60,826 nucleotides of DNA, taken from an uncultured Clostridia bacterium (lineage in GTDB: Bacteria > Bacillota > Clostridia > Christensenellales > Aristaeellaceae). Location of the stretch: contig CAKUOX010000009.1 in the NCBI GenBank assembly GCA_934670175.1, positions 1 to 60,826 on the forward strand. Direction: 5' to 3'. The translations under genes and the position numbers were made by a program. Below the pieces are notes generated by a model. That model was not told the origin of the DNA. It ran no database searches and was given only the letters and a program-made list of their open reading frames with translations. Of this stretch, positions 25,641 to 34,073 are shown piece after piece (within the stretch, counting starts at the first letter, position 1; the number at the start of each line of letters is the position of its first letter).

Positions 25641-27227
25641 TTACTTGCGCAGATCCGGCTGCGAATCCTTGCAGAAGAATTCCTTCGTCAGCTTGAATAC
25701 CACCGGCGACAGCAGCGCGACGGCGATCAGGTTCGGGATCGCCATCAGGCCGTTGAGCGTGTCGGCGATGTCCCACAGCAGGCCGAGCTTTACAGTCGCA
25801 CCGACGATGGCGATCAGCGAGAACACCACCAGATAGGGCTTTACGACCTTTCGACCGAACAGGTATTCGATGCAGCGCGAGCCATACAGACCCCAGCCGA
25901 GGATCGTGGAGAACGCAAAGCAGCAGATGGCGACCGCGCCGAAGATGGCCGACCAGGAGCCGTAGGTCTGCGTGAAGCTGGAGATCGTCAGCTCCGCGCC
26001 CGCAGGCTGGCCGTAGACTGGCGCGTTGCCCGCGCAGAGCACGATGAAGGCCGTCATGCTGCAGATGACGATGGTGTCCATGAACACCTCAAAGATGCCG
26101 TAGAGACCCTGACGAACCGGATGATCGGTATCGGCGGAGGCATGTGCCATAGGCGCGGAGCCGAGACCGGCCTCATTGGAGAAGATGCCGCGGGAAATGC
26201 CGCGCTTCATCGCCATGAACATGCTGCCCACGATGCCGCCGGTGACCGCGCGGGGCGTGAATGCACCCTCGAAAATGTCCCTGAACGCCTGTGGAACCAG
26301 CTTGATATTGATCACGATGATGCCCAGACCCAGCAGTATGTACAGGATCGCCATGAACGGTACCAGCCGCTCCGTGACGCTGGCGATGCGCTTTACGCCG
26401 CCCACCAGAATGATCATCACGATCAGCGCCAGCACGATGCCGATGATCCAGTTCAGCAGCATGGAGCCGTGGCCGCCGAAGCTCTCGATGGCGGAATTAA
26501 TGGAATCCTTAATGGAGCCGACCTGCGTGGCGTTGCCGATGCCGAACGATGCCAGCGTGCCGAACGCTGCAAACAGCACGGCCAGCCATTTCCAGCCCTT
26601 GCCCAGACCGTTGGTGATGTAATACATCGGGCCGCCGACATATTCGCCGTTCTTATTCTTTTCGCGGTAGTGCACCGCCAGCGTGACCTCAGCAAACTTG
26701 GTGCACATGCCCAGCAGCGCGCTGACCCACATCCAGAACACCGCGCCTGGGCCGCCCAGGCAGATCGCGCCCGCGACGCCGGCCACGTTGCCGGTGCCCA
26801 CCGTCGCCGCCAGCGCGGTGCAGACCGCCTGCCAGGGCGTGATGGAGCCATGGCTTGCTTCCTTTTTATGGAAGACCTTGCCCAGCGTTTCCTTCATGGC
26901 GGTGCCGAATTTGCGGAACTGGAAGCCCTTGGAGCCCAGCGTCAGGAACAGACCCACACCCAGGATCAGGATCATGGCGGGCCAGCCCCAAACGATGTCG
27001 TTTACCGCGCCGTTGACGCTGGCGACCTTATCCAGAAAGCCGCGGCTTTCCGCATCGATCTTCTCGGCGGTTTCCTCAGCCGCCTCCAGCACGCTTTCCT
27101 CCTGCGGCGCGGCGCTCTCTACCGGTCCAACCGCATCTGCGGCGGGCGCTTCGCCCAACGCCAGACCCGAAAGCGCCGTCAAAGCCAGCGCGAGCGCCAT
27201 TGCCAGCAGAATGATCCGTTTCTTCAT
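25641..27227 (-). CDS. Sodium:alanine/glycine symporter (AGCS family)
   Basis: A 528-residue sodium-coupled amino-acid importer. The family signature is in ATVGTGNVAGVAGAI and NKNGEYVGGPMYYI, with the later GISRGIFSNEAGLGSAP segment. An N-terminal signal-peptide-like sequence (residues 1-24, ending LALGEA) and an acidic linker of about 40 residues precede the first core span, which is unusual because most AGCS proteins start directly at the core. The gene is led by a T-box whose specifier reads GGC (Gly), so expression probably rises on glycine starvation. AAGGGGAAT precedes the start. Confidence 0.92.
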   Translation of the reverse strand: MKKRIILLAMALALALTALSGLALGEAPAADAVGPVESAAPQEESVLEAAEETAEKIDAESRGFLDKVASVNGAVNDIVWGWPAMILILGVGLFLTLGSKGFQFRKFGTAMKETLGKVFHKKEASHGSITPWQAVCTALAATVGTGNVAGVAGAICLGGPGAVFWMWVSALLGMCTKFAEVTLAVHYREKNKNGEYVGGPMYYITNGLGKGWKWLAVLFAAFGTLASFGIGNATQVGSIKDSINSAIESFGGHGSMLLNWIIGIVLALIVMIILVGGVKRIASVTERLVPFMAILYILLGLGIIVINIKLVPQAFRDIFEGAFTPRAVTGGIVGSMFMAMKRGISRGIFSNEAGLGSAPMAHASADTDHPVRQGLYGIFEVFMDTIVICSMTAFIVLCAGNAPVYGQPAGAELTISSFTQTYGSWSAIFGAVAICCFAFSTILGWGLYGSRCIEYLFGRKVVKPYLVVFSLIAIVGATVKLGLLWDIADTLNGLMAIPNLIAVALLSPVVFKLTKEFFCKDSQPDLRK

Positions 27228-27274
27228 ATGAATTCCCCTTCCTGTTTGTCAGCCGTGAATTGCTCTGGAGCGGG

Positions 27275-27552
27275 ATATGCAAAAAAGCGCGCCCCCGCCC
27301 TCAATGAAAAACATAAGGGCGAAGCGCTGCTTCGCGGTACCACCTTATTTCGCCTGCAGCTTACACTGCAGACCTCATGAACAGCTGTGCTGTCCGACGC
27401 TGTAATGGGCGAACCCAGCGCTACCTACTGAAAAACGACGTTTTCGTTCAGCGCGCAGCTCGGGAAGGGCCTTCACTGCAGTTCAACTGCGCCTCACACC
27501 GACCGGCGCATCTCTGAAGAAAAAGCTGCAGCTACTCTTTTCCGTCAACGAA
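27275..27552 (-). promoter_or_regulatory. T-box riboswitch, predicted glycine-specific
   Basis: Read on the minus strand, the 14-base T-box AAGGTGGTACCGCG is at 27333-27346. Stem I has GGTGTGAGG-like distal loop sequence near 27500, and the specifier region reads GTGAA-GGC-CCTTCCCGAG with GGC at 27469-27471 (Gly codon). A terminator hairpin lies between the T-box and a run of six U (27281-27286). Uncharged tRNA-Gly would pair with GGC and NCCA with the T-box to prevent termination upstream of the AGCS symporter. The specifier call rests on motif position; the structure was not computed. Confidence 0.85.
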
Positions 27553-27561
27553 TTTAGGGCT

Positions 27562-27591
27562 ATTTTAGCACAACCGGAGCTGCCGTGTCAA
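27562..27591 (-). promoter_or_regulatory. Promoter of the T-box transcript
   Basis: On the minus strand TTGACA (27586-27591) and TAAAAT (27562-27567) are separated by 18 bases, just upstream of T-box stem I. Confidence 0.75.
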
Positions 27592-27913
27592 CCACCTGAA
27601 ATGGATTTTTTGCAGGAAATCCGAATGAAAAATTCAATTTAACAAAAAATTGTCGGAGGGATCGTTGCGACAGAATCTGGTTTTCAAAACCAGATATTCT
27701 AAAAATGCAGGAAACAATTATGAAATTCGCGACTATGTATCCTGCAAAATGGAGCTATTTTCAGCGTGAAAGCGTAGAAGAAGCGTAAAAAATCAGATAA
27801 AAATGCATGAATTAAGCCATATTTCGGCCAAAATGGATGGATATTTTTGCCCGTTTGTGCTATGATAAATGGCAATGGCAACGCACTTTTCGAAGCAGAA
27901 GGGATTGAATATC
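27592..27913. other. AT-rich intergenic region, no gene seen
   Basis: About 320 bases between the T-box promoter and the acyltransferase gene are AT-rich and hold no convincing frame. A TATGAT at 27861-27866 could be the -10 box for the rightward acyltransferase-ligase pair, but no good -35 is present. Short inverted pieces such as TCTGGTTTTCAAAACCAGA (27674-27692) are visible. Confidence 0.5.
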
Positions 27914-28792
27914 GTGGAGAAAAAGAAAAAGCGGATCGGCGATCGTTTTGACGCGACGCTCGTTCGAGATGCAGATCCGATGCATGGCTTCGTGCCCTAT
28001 CTTTGCCCGCATCGCGCGGACAACGAGGCCTTCATAGAGGAAACGATTGATCTGACCGCGCTGAACGCCTTTCTGGAAAAGAAAAACGCGGGGCTGGATA
28101 AGGCGCATAAATACACCATTTTCCATTGCGTGGCGCAGTCGCTGGTAAAGACGCTGACGCTCCGCCCGAAGATGAATTACTTCATACAGGGCAGCCGCCT
28201 GTACAGCCGCGATCATATTTCGCTGGCCTTCGTGGTGAAAAAGCATTTTGACGATCATGGGGAAGAGGCGCTGGCGTTCAAAAAGTTTGGCCCCGAGACC
28301 ACGATCGATTCCTTCCATGAAGAGATCATGAAGGAAATCTTCGAATGCCGCCGCGAGGACAAGCTGGACAATTCCACCGCGGGCATGGATTTCTTTATGA
28401 AGCTGCCGCGCTTTATACTGCGGCTGGTGGTGTATATCCTGCGCCGGCTGGATTATTTCGGCAAGGTGCCGTACAGCCTGATCAAGACCGACCCGAACTA
28501 CGCCTCGATCTTTATTTCGAACCTGGGCTCGATCAAGCTGAACGCCGCCTACCATCACCTGAACAACTGGGGCACCAATTCGCTGTTTGTGGTTATCGGC
28601 AAAAAGCATGTGGAGCCGGTATTTCAGCCGGATGGCAGTTATGAGATGCACGAAATGCTGCATATGGGCATAACGCTCGACGAGCGCATTGCGGATGGCT
28701 ACTACTATGCCAGATCCATAGCGATTTTCAAATACATACTCGAGCATCCTGAGGAGCTCGACAAGCCCGCCAACCAGGAGGTAACGCTATGA
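27914..28792 (+). CDS. E2-like acyltransferase domain protein
   Basis: About 292 residues with the fold of the 2-oxoacid dehydrogenase acyltransferase catalytic domain (CAT-like), but no lipoyl or subunit-binding domain. The region SIFISNLGSIKLNAAYHHLNNWGTN matches the family core in its first 12 residues and what follows, and LDERIADGYYYA occupies the active-site position, where HxxxDG is replaced by ERIADG (Glu for the catalytic His). The GTG at 27914 is preferred, with AGAAGGGA 9 bases upstream; in-frame ATGs at 27869 and 27875 lack a ribosome site. It overlaps the acyl-CoA ligase by 4 bases, so the products likely work together. Confidence 0.7.
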   Translation: MEKKKKRIGDRFDATLVRDADPMHGFVPYLCPHRADNEAFIEETIDLTALNAFLEKKNAGLDKAHKYTIFHCVAQSLVKTLTLRPKMNYFIQGSRLYSRDHISLAFVVKKHFDDHGEEALAFKKFGPETTIDSFHEEIMKEIFECRREDKLDNSTAGMDFFMKLPRFILRLVVYILRRLDYFGKVPYSLIKTDPNYASIFISNLGSIKLNAAYHHLNNWGTNSLFVVIGKKHVEPVFQPDGSYEMHEMLHMGITLDERIADGYYYARSIAIFKYILEHPEELDKPANQEVTL

Positions 28793-30513
28793 TTTTTCCG
28801 AATTTTGATAAGGTCAGAACGCCGTGGATGCCCTTTATGAACGGCATTCCCGCGCATCTGGATTATCCGGACGGCACCATGGTCGAGGCCATGGCAAAGA
28901 TCGCCCGCGAATATCCGGATCTGATCGCCTATGATTTTATGGGCGGCCATACCAGCTATACCAGAGCTATGGCCGACATCGACGCCTGTGCGCGCGCGCT
29001 GCGGGCGGCGGGCGTGAAGGAAAACGACCGCGTGACCATCGCCATGCCAAATGCGCCCCAGGCGATCTCCATGTTCTACGCCGTGAACAAGGTCGGCGCG
29101 ATTGCGAATATGATCCATCCGCTTTCCGCCGAGGGCGAAATCGAGTTCTACCTGAACGATTCGCGCTCCGTGGCGGCGCTGACGCTGGATCAGTTCTATG
29201 GCAAGTTTGCCGCCATCCGCAAGAATACGCCCGCGCTGAAAACGCTGATCGTAGCCAGCGTGAAGGACGCGCTCAAGCCCGCGATGAAGCTGGGCTATGC
29301 GCTCACGGCGGGACGCAAGATTCCCAAGCTGCCCAAGAGCGGCAATTTCATTACATGGAACGCCTTCATTGAAAACGGCAAGCGCTTTTCCGGCGATCCT
29401 ACCGTGCCGCGCAGGGCACAGGATCCGGCGGTGATTCTGTACAGCGGCGGCACCACGGGCGTGACCAAGGGCATTCTGCTGTCCAACCTGAATTTTAATG
29501 CGCTGGGCGCGCAGATCATCGCGACCAACCCGATGTTTGCCCCCGGTGACAAGATGCTCACCATCATGCCCATGTTCCACGGCTTCGGCCTTGGCGTGAG
29601 CGTGCATTCAATGATGGTCAACGGCGGCCGCTGCGTGCTGGTGCCGCGCTTTACGCCGCAGACCTATGCCAAGCTGCTCGCCAAGCATCATCCGAACTTC
29701 ATTGCGGGCGTGCCCACGTTGTATGAAGCGCTGCTGCGCATTCCCGGGCTGGAAAAGCTGGATCTCAGCTGCCTGAAGGGCATGTTCTCCGGCGGCGATA
29801 CGCTGCCTGTGGAGCTGAAGAAGCGCATCGACGCCTTCCTGAAGGAGCACAAGGCCACCATCGAGGTGCGCGAGGGCTACGGCACCACCGAATGCGTGAC
29901 GGCCAGCTGCCTCACGCCCAGCGGGCTGGCGCGCGAGGGATCCATCGGCATTCCGTTCCCGGATACCTATTATAAGATCGTGACGCCGGGCACGGAGATC
30001 GAGGTGCCCTACGGCGACGAGGGCGAGATTTGTCTGGCAGGGCCGACGGTGATGCTGGAGTATGTGAACCATCCGGAGGAGACCGCCGACACGCTGCGCA
30101 GGCATGCCGATGGGCTGACCTGGGTGCACACCGGCGATCTGGGCGTGATGGACAGCGACGGCTATATCTACTTCCGCCAGCGCATCAAGCGCATGATCGT
30201 GACCTCTGGCTACAATGTCTATCCCTCGCAGATCGAAAATCTGCTGGATAAGCATGAATATGTGCATATGTCCTGCGTCATTGGCGTGAAGGATCCCTAT
30301 AAGATGCAGAAGGTCAAGGCGTTCGTGGTGCTCAAGCCCGGCGTGCAGCCCAGCGAAGAGGTCAAGAACAGCATTATGGACTACTGCCGGAAGAACATCG
30401 CCAAATACGCGCTGCCCTACGACATCGAATTCCGCGATGACCTGCCCAAAACGCTGGTCGGCAAGGTGGCTTACCGGCTGCTGGAGGAAGAGGAAAAGGT
30501 TAAGAGCGCATAA
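28789..30513 (+). CDS. Acyl-CoA synthetase (AMP-forming)
   Basis: A 574-residue ANL-superfamily ligase that activates a carboxylic acid as an acyl-AMP and transfers it to CoA. Motifs are the P-loop YSGGTTGVTKG, the A5-type YGTTECV, VHTGDLGVMDSDGY, and the C-terminal hinge/lysine region with KRMIVTSGYNVYPSQIEN and the catalytic Lys in LPKTLVGKVAYR. Length fits medium/long-chain ligases. It is translationally coupled (ATGA) to the E2-like acyltransferase. The acid substrate is not evident. Confidence 0.9.
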   Translation: MIFPNFDKVRTPWMPFMNGIPAHLDYPDGTMVEAMAKIAREYPDLIAYDFMGGHTSYTRAMADIDACARALRAAGVKENDRVTIAMPNAPQAISMFYAVNKVGAIANMIHPLSAEGEIEFYLNDSRSVAALTLDQFYGKFAAIRKNTPALKTLIVASVKDALKPAMKLGYALTAGRKIPKLPKSGNFITWNAFIENGKRFSGDPTVPRRAQDPAVILYSGGTTGVTKGILLSNLNFNALGAQIIATNPMFAPGDKMLTIMPMFHGFGLGVSVHSMMVNGGRCVLVPRFTPQTYAKLLAKHHPNFIAGVPTLYEALLRIPGLEKLDLSCLKGMFSGGDTLPVELKKRIDAFLKEHKATIEVREGYGTTECVTASCLTPSGLAREGSIGIPFPDTYYKIVTPGTEIEVPYGDEGEICLAGPTVMLEYVNHPEETADTLRRHADGLTWVHTGDLGVMDSDGYIYFRQRIKRMIVTSGYNVYPSQIENLLDKHEYVHMSCVIGVKDPYKMQKVKAFVVLKPGVQPSEEVKNSIMDYCRKNIAKYALPYDIEFRDDLPKTLVGKVAYRLLEEEEKVKSA

Positions 30514-30744
30514 GCTGATAAGGCCAGGCACTGCCGGCGTGTTCCAGTGTGCGCCGGAATCGTAGCCTTCCGGCGGCACCGCTGGAGGGCTACGGGTGAG
30601 CTCTGCGATGCAGCCTGCTGCCGCCTGACGGGACAGGCGCTTTAGACCGATTGCGCCCTGCCATCGTTGCAGCGGCGTGGCTGCTGTTGGAACCTTACTG
30701 GCCTGCAAGGCTTCGGTTTTGCTGATCCCTGCACTTAAAATAAA
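30514..30744. other. Intergenic region without a convincing gene
   Basis: The 230 bases after the acyl-CoA ligase are GC-rich and carry short self-complementary blocks such as CGCCGGAA/TTCCGGCG (about 30551-30574), but no frame with a ribosome site. It precedes two hairpins. Confidence 0.5.
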
Positions 30745-30783
30745 CGATGCGCATCCATTTTTTCGGATGCGCATCGACTTTTT
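30745..30783. terminator. Bidirectional terminator between acyl-CoA ligase and tRNA
   Basis: CGATGCGCATCC (30745-30756) and GGATGCGCATCG (30765-30776) form a perfect 12-base-pair stem, followed on the plus strand by A-C-TTTTT. On the minus strand it is followed by TTTATTTTA. It probably serves genes from both sides. Confidence 0.85.
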
Positions 30784-30795
30784 CCCAATAATCTA

Positions 30796-30825
30796 ATCGC
30801 CCGAAACATTGTTTCGGGCGATTTT
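30796..30825 (-). terminator. Hairpin directly downstream of tRNA-Leu
   Basis: ATCGCCCGAAAC and GTTTCGGGCGAT form a perfect 12-base-pair stem immediately 3' of the tRNA on the minus strand, and the plus strand continues with TTTT. It probably helps end the tRNA transcript. Confidence 0.7.
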
Positions 30826-30911
30826 GGTGCCGGTGGTGGGACTCGAACCCACACACCCTTGCGGATAACAGATTTTGAGTCTGTCTCGTCTGCCAATTCC
30901 GACACACCGGC
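30825..30911 (-). tRNA. tRNA-Leu, anticodon CAA
   Basis: An 87-nucleotide class II tRNA with an encoded CCA end. The acceptor stem GCCGGTG / CACCGGC is perfect; the anticodon stem ACAGA / TCTGT closes a 7-base loop CTCAAAA with anticodon CAA at its centre (reads UUG). The long variable arm (around CCGCAAGG) and the T-arm GTGGGTTCGAGTCCCAC confirm a leucine tRNA. Confidence 0.97.
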
Positions 30912-30921
30912 ATTCCTTATC

Positions 30922-30950
30922 ATTATAACAAGGATCTATGGGAAAATCAA
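30922..30950 (-). promoter_or_regulatory. Promoter of tRNA-Leu
   Basis: On the minus strand TTGATT (30945-30950) and TATAAT (30922-30927) have a 17-base spacer, 11 bases upstream of the mature 5' end of the tRNA. Confidence 0.75.
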
Positions 30951-31556
30951 GAGTCAAACGAACAGAAATTGCAATGCGAAAATTGTGCTACATTGTGGGG
31001 CTAAACGCTGTACGCTGAGGACTGTGCTGCCCGGCAGCGCAGTGGGGTGACCCGCACGGGAAATGATCGCTGCGAGCGGCGGCCTGTGATGGCCGGCTGA
31101 CAATCGATCGTCGTCGGCCTCTGCATCCAGCAAGGGTCGAAGGTTATGGCCACGGCTGCATGGCTTTCATACCATCGTTGACCATGAAGAGCGATGGTTC
31201 CGATAAAGACTGCTTCGACACGGTCAAGGTTCTGAATGCTGCTGCCCAGCGCGGCGCGCGGCACCTGTCAGGCATTGGCGCTTCCGGCGAGGTGGCTGCT
31301 GAGATGAAAAGGATTATCAGATCTTTCCTTCTATCCCAAATTATGACGTGGACATCACCGGACACGTCTTCCATTCCTGACGATACAGGAGCGAGGGAAA
31401 TGCGCGGCTTGGATGCACACCAGCATTGGGCATAAAACGATCCCGCTTGTGTCAAAGAAAGAAGAGATAGGGTAGGGGATATGCGTAGGGAAAAGCGACA
31501 CAAGCGGGATCTACCGGGGTACATTATTTATGGAAGAGGGCTATAAGCGCCTTACC
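30951..31556. other. Unassigned 600-base region with a long inverted repeat
   Basis: No frame here has both a ribosome site and a recognisable product. A plus-strand frame at 31160-31435 and a minus-strand frame at 31144-31524 overlap each other; neither has a clear family. The most notable structure is the 15-base perfect inverted repeat at 31439-31453 and 31497-31511. This could be a decayed gene or an RNA gene. Confidence 0.45.
31439..31511. repeat. Perfect 15-base inverted repeat
   Basis: GATCCCGCTTGTGTC at 31439-31453 and GACACAAGCGGGATC at 31497-31511 are exact inverses separated by 43 purine-rich bases. It lies 46 bases beyond the stop codon of the VOC gene on the other strand. Confidence 0.75.
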
Positions 31557-32009
31557 TCAGATGCGGAACGGTTCCATGACCTCCACGAGATTGCCGTCCG
31601 GATCGCGCACGAACAGCCAGTGGCCGCCGTCAGGGCGCGTGCCGACTTCGATGCAGAATTCTACGTCGTTTGCGCGCAGCTGCTCGGCCATGGCGGGCAC
31701 ATCGTCGGTCGTGACAGCAAAATGCGTGATGCCGCTGCGGTTCCATGGCGTACGCTCGGGCGTCAGCTGACTGGAAAAGTGGAACAGCTCCAGCTGCACG
31801 CCGTGGTTCGGCGCTTCCAGCACGGCGGTATGGCATTCGGTGGTCGCCGGAGGCAGCTTATAGAGGTTTTCATTCTTTGCGAAAAACGGTTCGGTGAAGT
31901 GCGCACCGCGTAGGTAGACGAAGCCAAAGTTTTCGCAGTAGAATTTTACGGAACGTTCAAGGTCTTCCACGGTGATCCCGATATGGGTCACGGTATCGAT
32001 CGTCTTCAT
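31557..32009 (-). CDS. VOC family protein (glyoxalase-like)
   Basis: A 150-residue vicinal-oxygen-chelate fold protein with the two beta-alpha-beta-beta-beta modules. The first begins VTHIGITVEDLERSVKFY with the metal-ligand His; the second has GITHFAVTTDDVPAMAE and the C-terminal FVRDPDGNLVEVME, which provides the Glu ligand. Possible activities in this superfamily include lactoylglutathione lyase, epimerase and dioxygenase; none can be chosen. It is the last gene after the two transketolase subunits (14 bases apart) and is presumably in the LacI-controlled regulon. GCGGAGGTG precedes the ATG. Confidence 0.85.
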   Translation of the reverse strand: MKTIDTVTHIGITVEDLERSVKFYCENFGFVYLRGAHFTEPFFAKNENLYKLPPATTECHTAVLEAPNHGVQLELFHFSSQLTPERTPWNRSGITHFAVTTDDVPAMAEQLRANDVEFCIEVGTRPDGGHWLFVRDPDGNLVEVMEPFRI

Positions 32010-32023
32010 GGCAGCACCTCCGC

Positions 32024-32971
32024 TTATTTTGCCATGCCGCGAATGATGTCGCAGACGGAAGCATCGTCCATGTGGTACTTTTTCAGCAGATCGTCATAGG
32101 CGCCGAAGCCCGGGTAGGTCTCCGGAATGCCCACACGCTTGAAGCTGCGGGGCGTTACGCCGCTGTCGATCAGGCAATCGGCGATGGCGCTGGCTAGACC
32201 GCCGGTCATGAAGTGATCCTCCCACACGACGATGCCGCCAGTAGATTTGGCGCTGTCCAGCACGAGCTCGCGATCCAGCGGCTTGATCGACCACATGTCC
32301 ACGAGACGGATATGGATGCCTTCTTCCGCCAGCGCGTCCGCCAGCTTCATTGCGCGGCGAACCAGGCCGCCGTGCACGAAGAGGGTCGCATCCTTGCCGT
32401 CACGGATCACGATGCCCTTGCCGAGTTCGAATTTCACATCCGCATCGTAGATCACGGGATCGGCTTTGGCCATGGTCAGGCGAATGAACATCGGCCCGGG
32501 CATATTCGCACTGTCGCGCAGAATGCTTTCGCACATGCGCGGATCGCTGACGGAAACGACCTGCATGTTCGCGATGGAGCGCATGATGGAAATGTCCTCC
32601 ATGGCGTAATGCGTGGAGCCGCCGCCGCTGGTCATGCCGCCGACCCAGCCGATGATGCGCACCGGAAGGTTCTGATAGGAGATCGCCGTGCGATTCTGCT
32701 CGAAGCAGCGCATGGTCACGAAGGGCGTCATGCCCATGATATAAGGTACGCCGCCGGAGATCGCCAGACCCGCGGCGATGCCCGCAGCATTCTGTTCGGC
32801 GATGCCGGTATCCACAAAGCGTTCAGGATATTTTTCAACAAAGGGCTTCATGTTGCCGCCGCAGTCGGAGGTCAGCGCCCAGATATTCGGGTTGGTTTCG
32901 GCCATGTCAAGCAGCGTATTTGCAACTACGCCGCGAGTGTTGAGAACTTCGCCCAGCTTGTAGTTATTCAT
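32024..32971 (-). CDS. Transketolase C-terminal subunit
   Basis: A 315-residue protein carrying the pyrimidine-binding domain (about 10-170; the catalytic-Glu region is DTGIAEQNAAGIAAGLA) and the C-terminal transketolase domain (about 190-300). Together with the following N-terminal subunit it forms a split transketolase that moves two-carbon ketol units with thiamine diphosphate. Two-subunit enzymes of this size act in pentose-phosphate metabolism and also in specialised sugar routes such as apulose-4-phosphate or sulfofructose transketolase. TAAGGAGGC precedes the start. Confidence 0.9.
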   Translation of the reverse strand: MNNYKLGEVLNTRGVVANTLLDMAETNPNIWALTSDCGGNMKPFVEKYPERFVDTGIAEQNAAGIAAGLAISGGVPYIMGMTPFVTMRCFEQNRTAISYQNLPVRIIGWVGGMTSGGGSTHYAMEDISIMRSIANMQVVSVSDPRMCESILRDSANMPGPMFIRLTMAKADPVIYDADVKFELGKGIVIRDGKDATLFVHGGLVRRAMKLADALAEEGIHIRLVDMWSIKPLDRELVLDSAKSTGGIVVWEDHFMTGGLASAIADCLIDSGVTPRSFKRVGIPETYPGFGAYDDLLKKYHMDDASVCDIIRGMAK

Positions 32972-32984
32972 GAATTGCGCCTCC

Positions 32985-33839
32985 TTACATGTCCTTTTCG
33001 TGGGCTTCCTTCAGATCCTGAAGCGCCCGCGCGGTCTGTTCTGCGTTCATATTGCCGCTGTGCCAGGAAAGCTGCCCCTCCATGAAGGACACGCCCTTGC
33101 CCTTGATCGTGTCGCAGATAATCATGGTGGGCTTGTCGCTGTCATAGGCAGGCAGCGCATCGATGGTATCGACGATGGCGTTCATATCGTGGCCGTCGAT
33201 CTCGATGACGTTCCAGCCGAAGGCGCGCCACTTGTCGGCGTAGGGCTCCAGCTTCATGAAGTCGCGGTCGGAATAGCGCGTCATGAACTGATGGTTACGG
33301 TCTACGATGCCGATCAGGTTGCCCAGCCCCATACTGCCGGCGTACATTGCGGCTTCCCAGATGGAGCCTTCGCAGGTTTCGCCATCGCCCATCATGCAGA
33401 AAATGCGATGCTTCTCATGCTTGGCGCGCGCGGAGAGCGCCATGCCAATGGCGATCGGCAGGCCCTGACCCAGCGAACCGGCGGACGATTCGACGCCCGG
33501 AAGGTGTACCTTGCACGGGTGCATGCCGAAATGCGTATCGATTTTGTTGTAGGTGGCGAGGATCTCGTCGAAGTCGAAGAATCCGCGCAGCGACATGGCG
33601 ATGTACATACATACGGCCGCATGTCCCTTGGAGAGCACGAAGCGATCGCGCGTGGGCATGGCGATGTCGTTGGGGTCAACGTTCATTCCATAGTGGTAGA
33701 GCGCAATCAGCATATCGGTCATGGACATATCGCCGCCGATGTGCACGGGGCCATTATAGGCGCCGCACAGCGTGATCAGACGCACGCGCTGCTGGTAGGC
33801 CAGGTCTTTTAAGCGCTTTACGGTTTCCGGATTTGCCAT
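32985..33839 (-). CDS. Transketolase N-terminal subunit
   Basis: A 284-residue thiamine-diphosphate-binding half-transketolase. The family's substrate/cofactor residues lie in GGDMSMTDMLIALY and SKGHAAVCMY, and the diphosphate/magnesium motif GDGETCEGSIWEAAMYA is near residue 150. The open frame extends to 35267 without stops, but the ATG at 33839 has GAGGAGG upstream and the extension covers the divergent lacI gene, so it is not coding. It is the first gene after the divergent promoter and operator. Confidence 0.92.
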   Translation of the reverse strand: MANPETVKRLKDLAYQQRVRLITLCGAYNGPVHIGGDMSMTDMLIALYHYGMNVDPNDIAMPTRDRFVLSKGHAAVCMYIAMSLRGFFDFDEILATYNKIDTHFGMHPCKVHLPGVESSAGSLGQGLPIAIGMALSARAKHEKHRIFCMMGDGETCEGSIWEAAMYAGSMGLGNLIGIVDRNHQFMTRYSDRDFMKLEPYADKWRAFGWNVIEIDGHDMNAIVDTIDALPAYDSDKPTMIICDTIKGKGVSFMEGQLSWHSGNMNAEQTARALQDLKEAHEKDM

Positions 33840-33920
33840 TTTTAAACAGCCTCCTCTTTTCAAAAAGCAATTATAAAGCCTTCCGGTGTGACGATGCCGC
33901 TCGCAAACCGGTTCTGTTAA

Positions 33921-33940
33921 AACTGATTGCGCAATCAGTT
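33921..33940. promoter_or_regulatory. LacI-family operator candidate 1 (perfect 20-base palindrome)
   Basis: AACTGATTGC-GCAATCAGTT is an exact palindrome with the central CG step typical of LacI/GalR operators. It lies 9 bases downstream of the leftward -10 box, so bound repressor would block the transketolase operon. Related sites are at 35308-35321 and 35469-35482. Confidence 0.8.
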
Positions 33941-33949
33941 GCTGTGGAC

Positions 33950-33979
33950 AGTATAACGCATCTAAATATGCTTTGTCAA
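33950..33979 (-). promoter_or_regulatory. Promoter of the transketolase-VOC operon
   Basis: On the minus strand TTGACA (33974-33979) and TATACT (33950-33955) have an 18-base spacer. The operator palindrome follows immediately. Confidence 0.8.
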
Positions 33980-34073
33980 CTGTTTTCTGAGCTTTTTTAA
34001 CCAGATTTATGACGATGCAGTTAATATGGTTTTGCTCAGACGTCATGCTGCTGATTATTTTTTCAGCGTTGGG

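Noticed and set aside
27914..28792. Reading the acyltransferase as a pyruvate dehydrogenase E2 subunit
   Set aside because: No lipoyl domain, no E1 or E3 genes nearby, and the catalytic His is replaced.
29608..30774. Minus-strand open frame spanning the end of the acyl-CoA ligase gene and the intergenic region
   Set aside because: Mostly antisense of the ligase, and it runs into a terminator hairpin.
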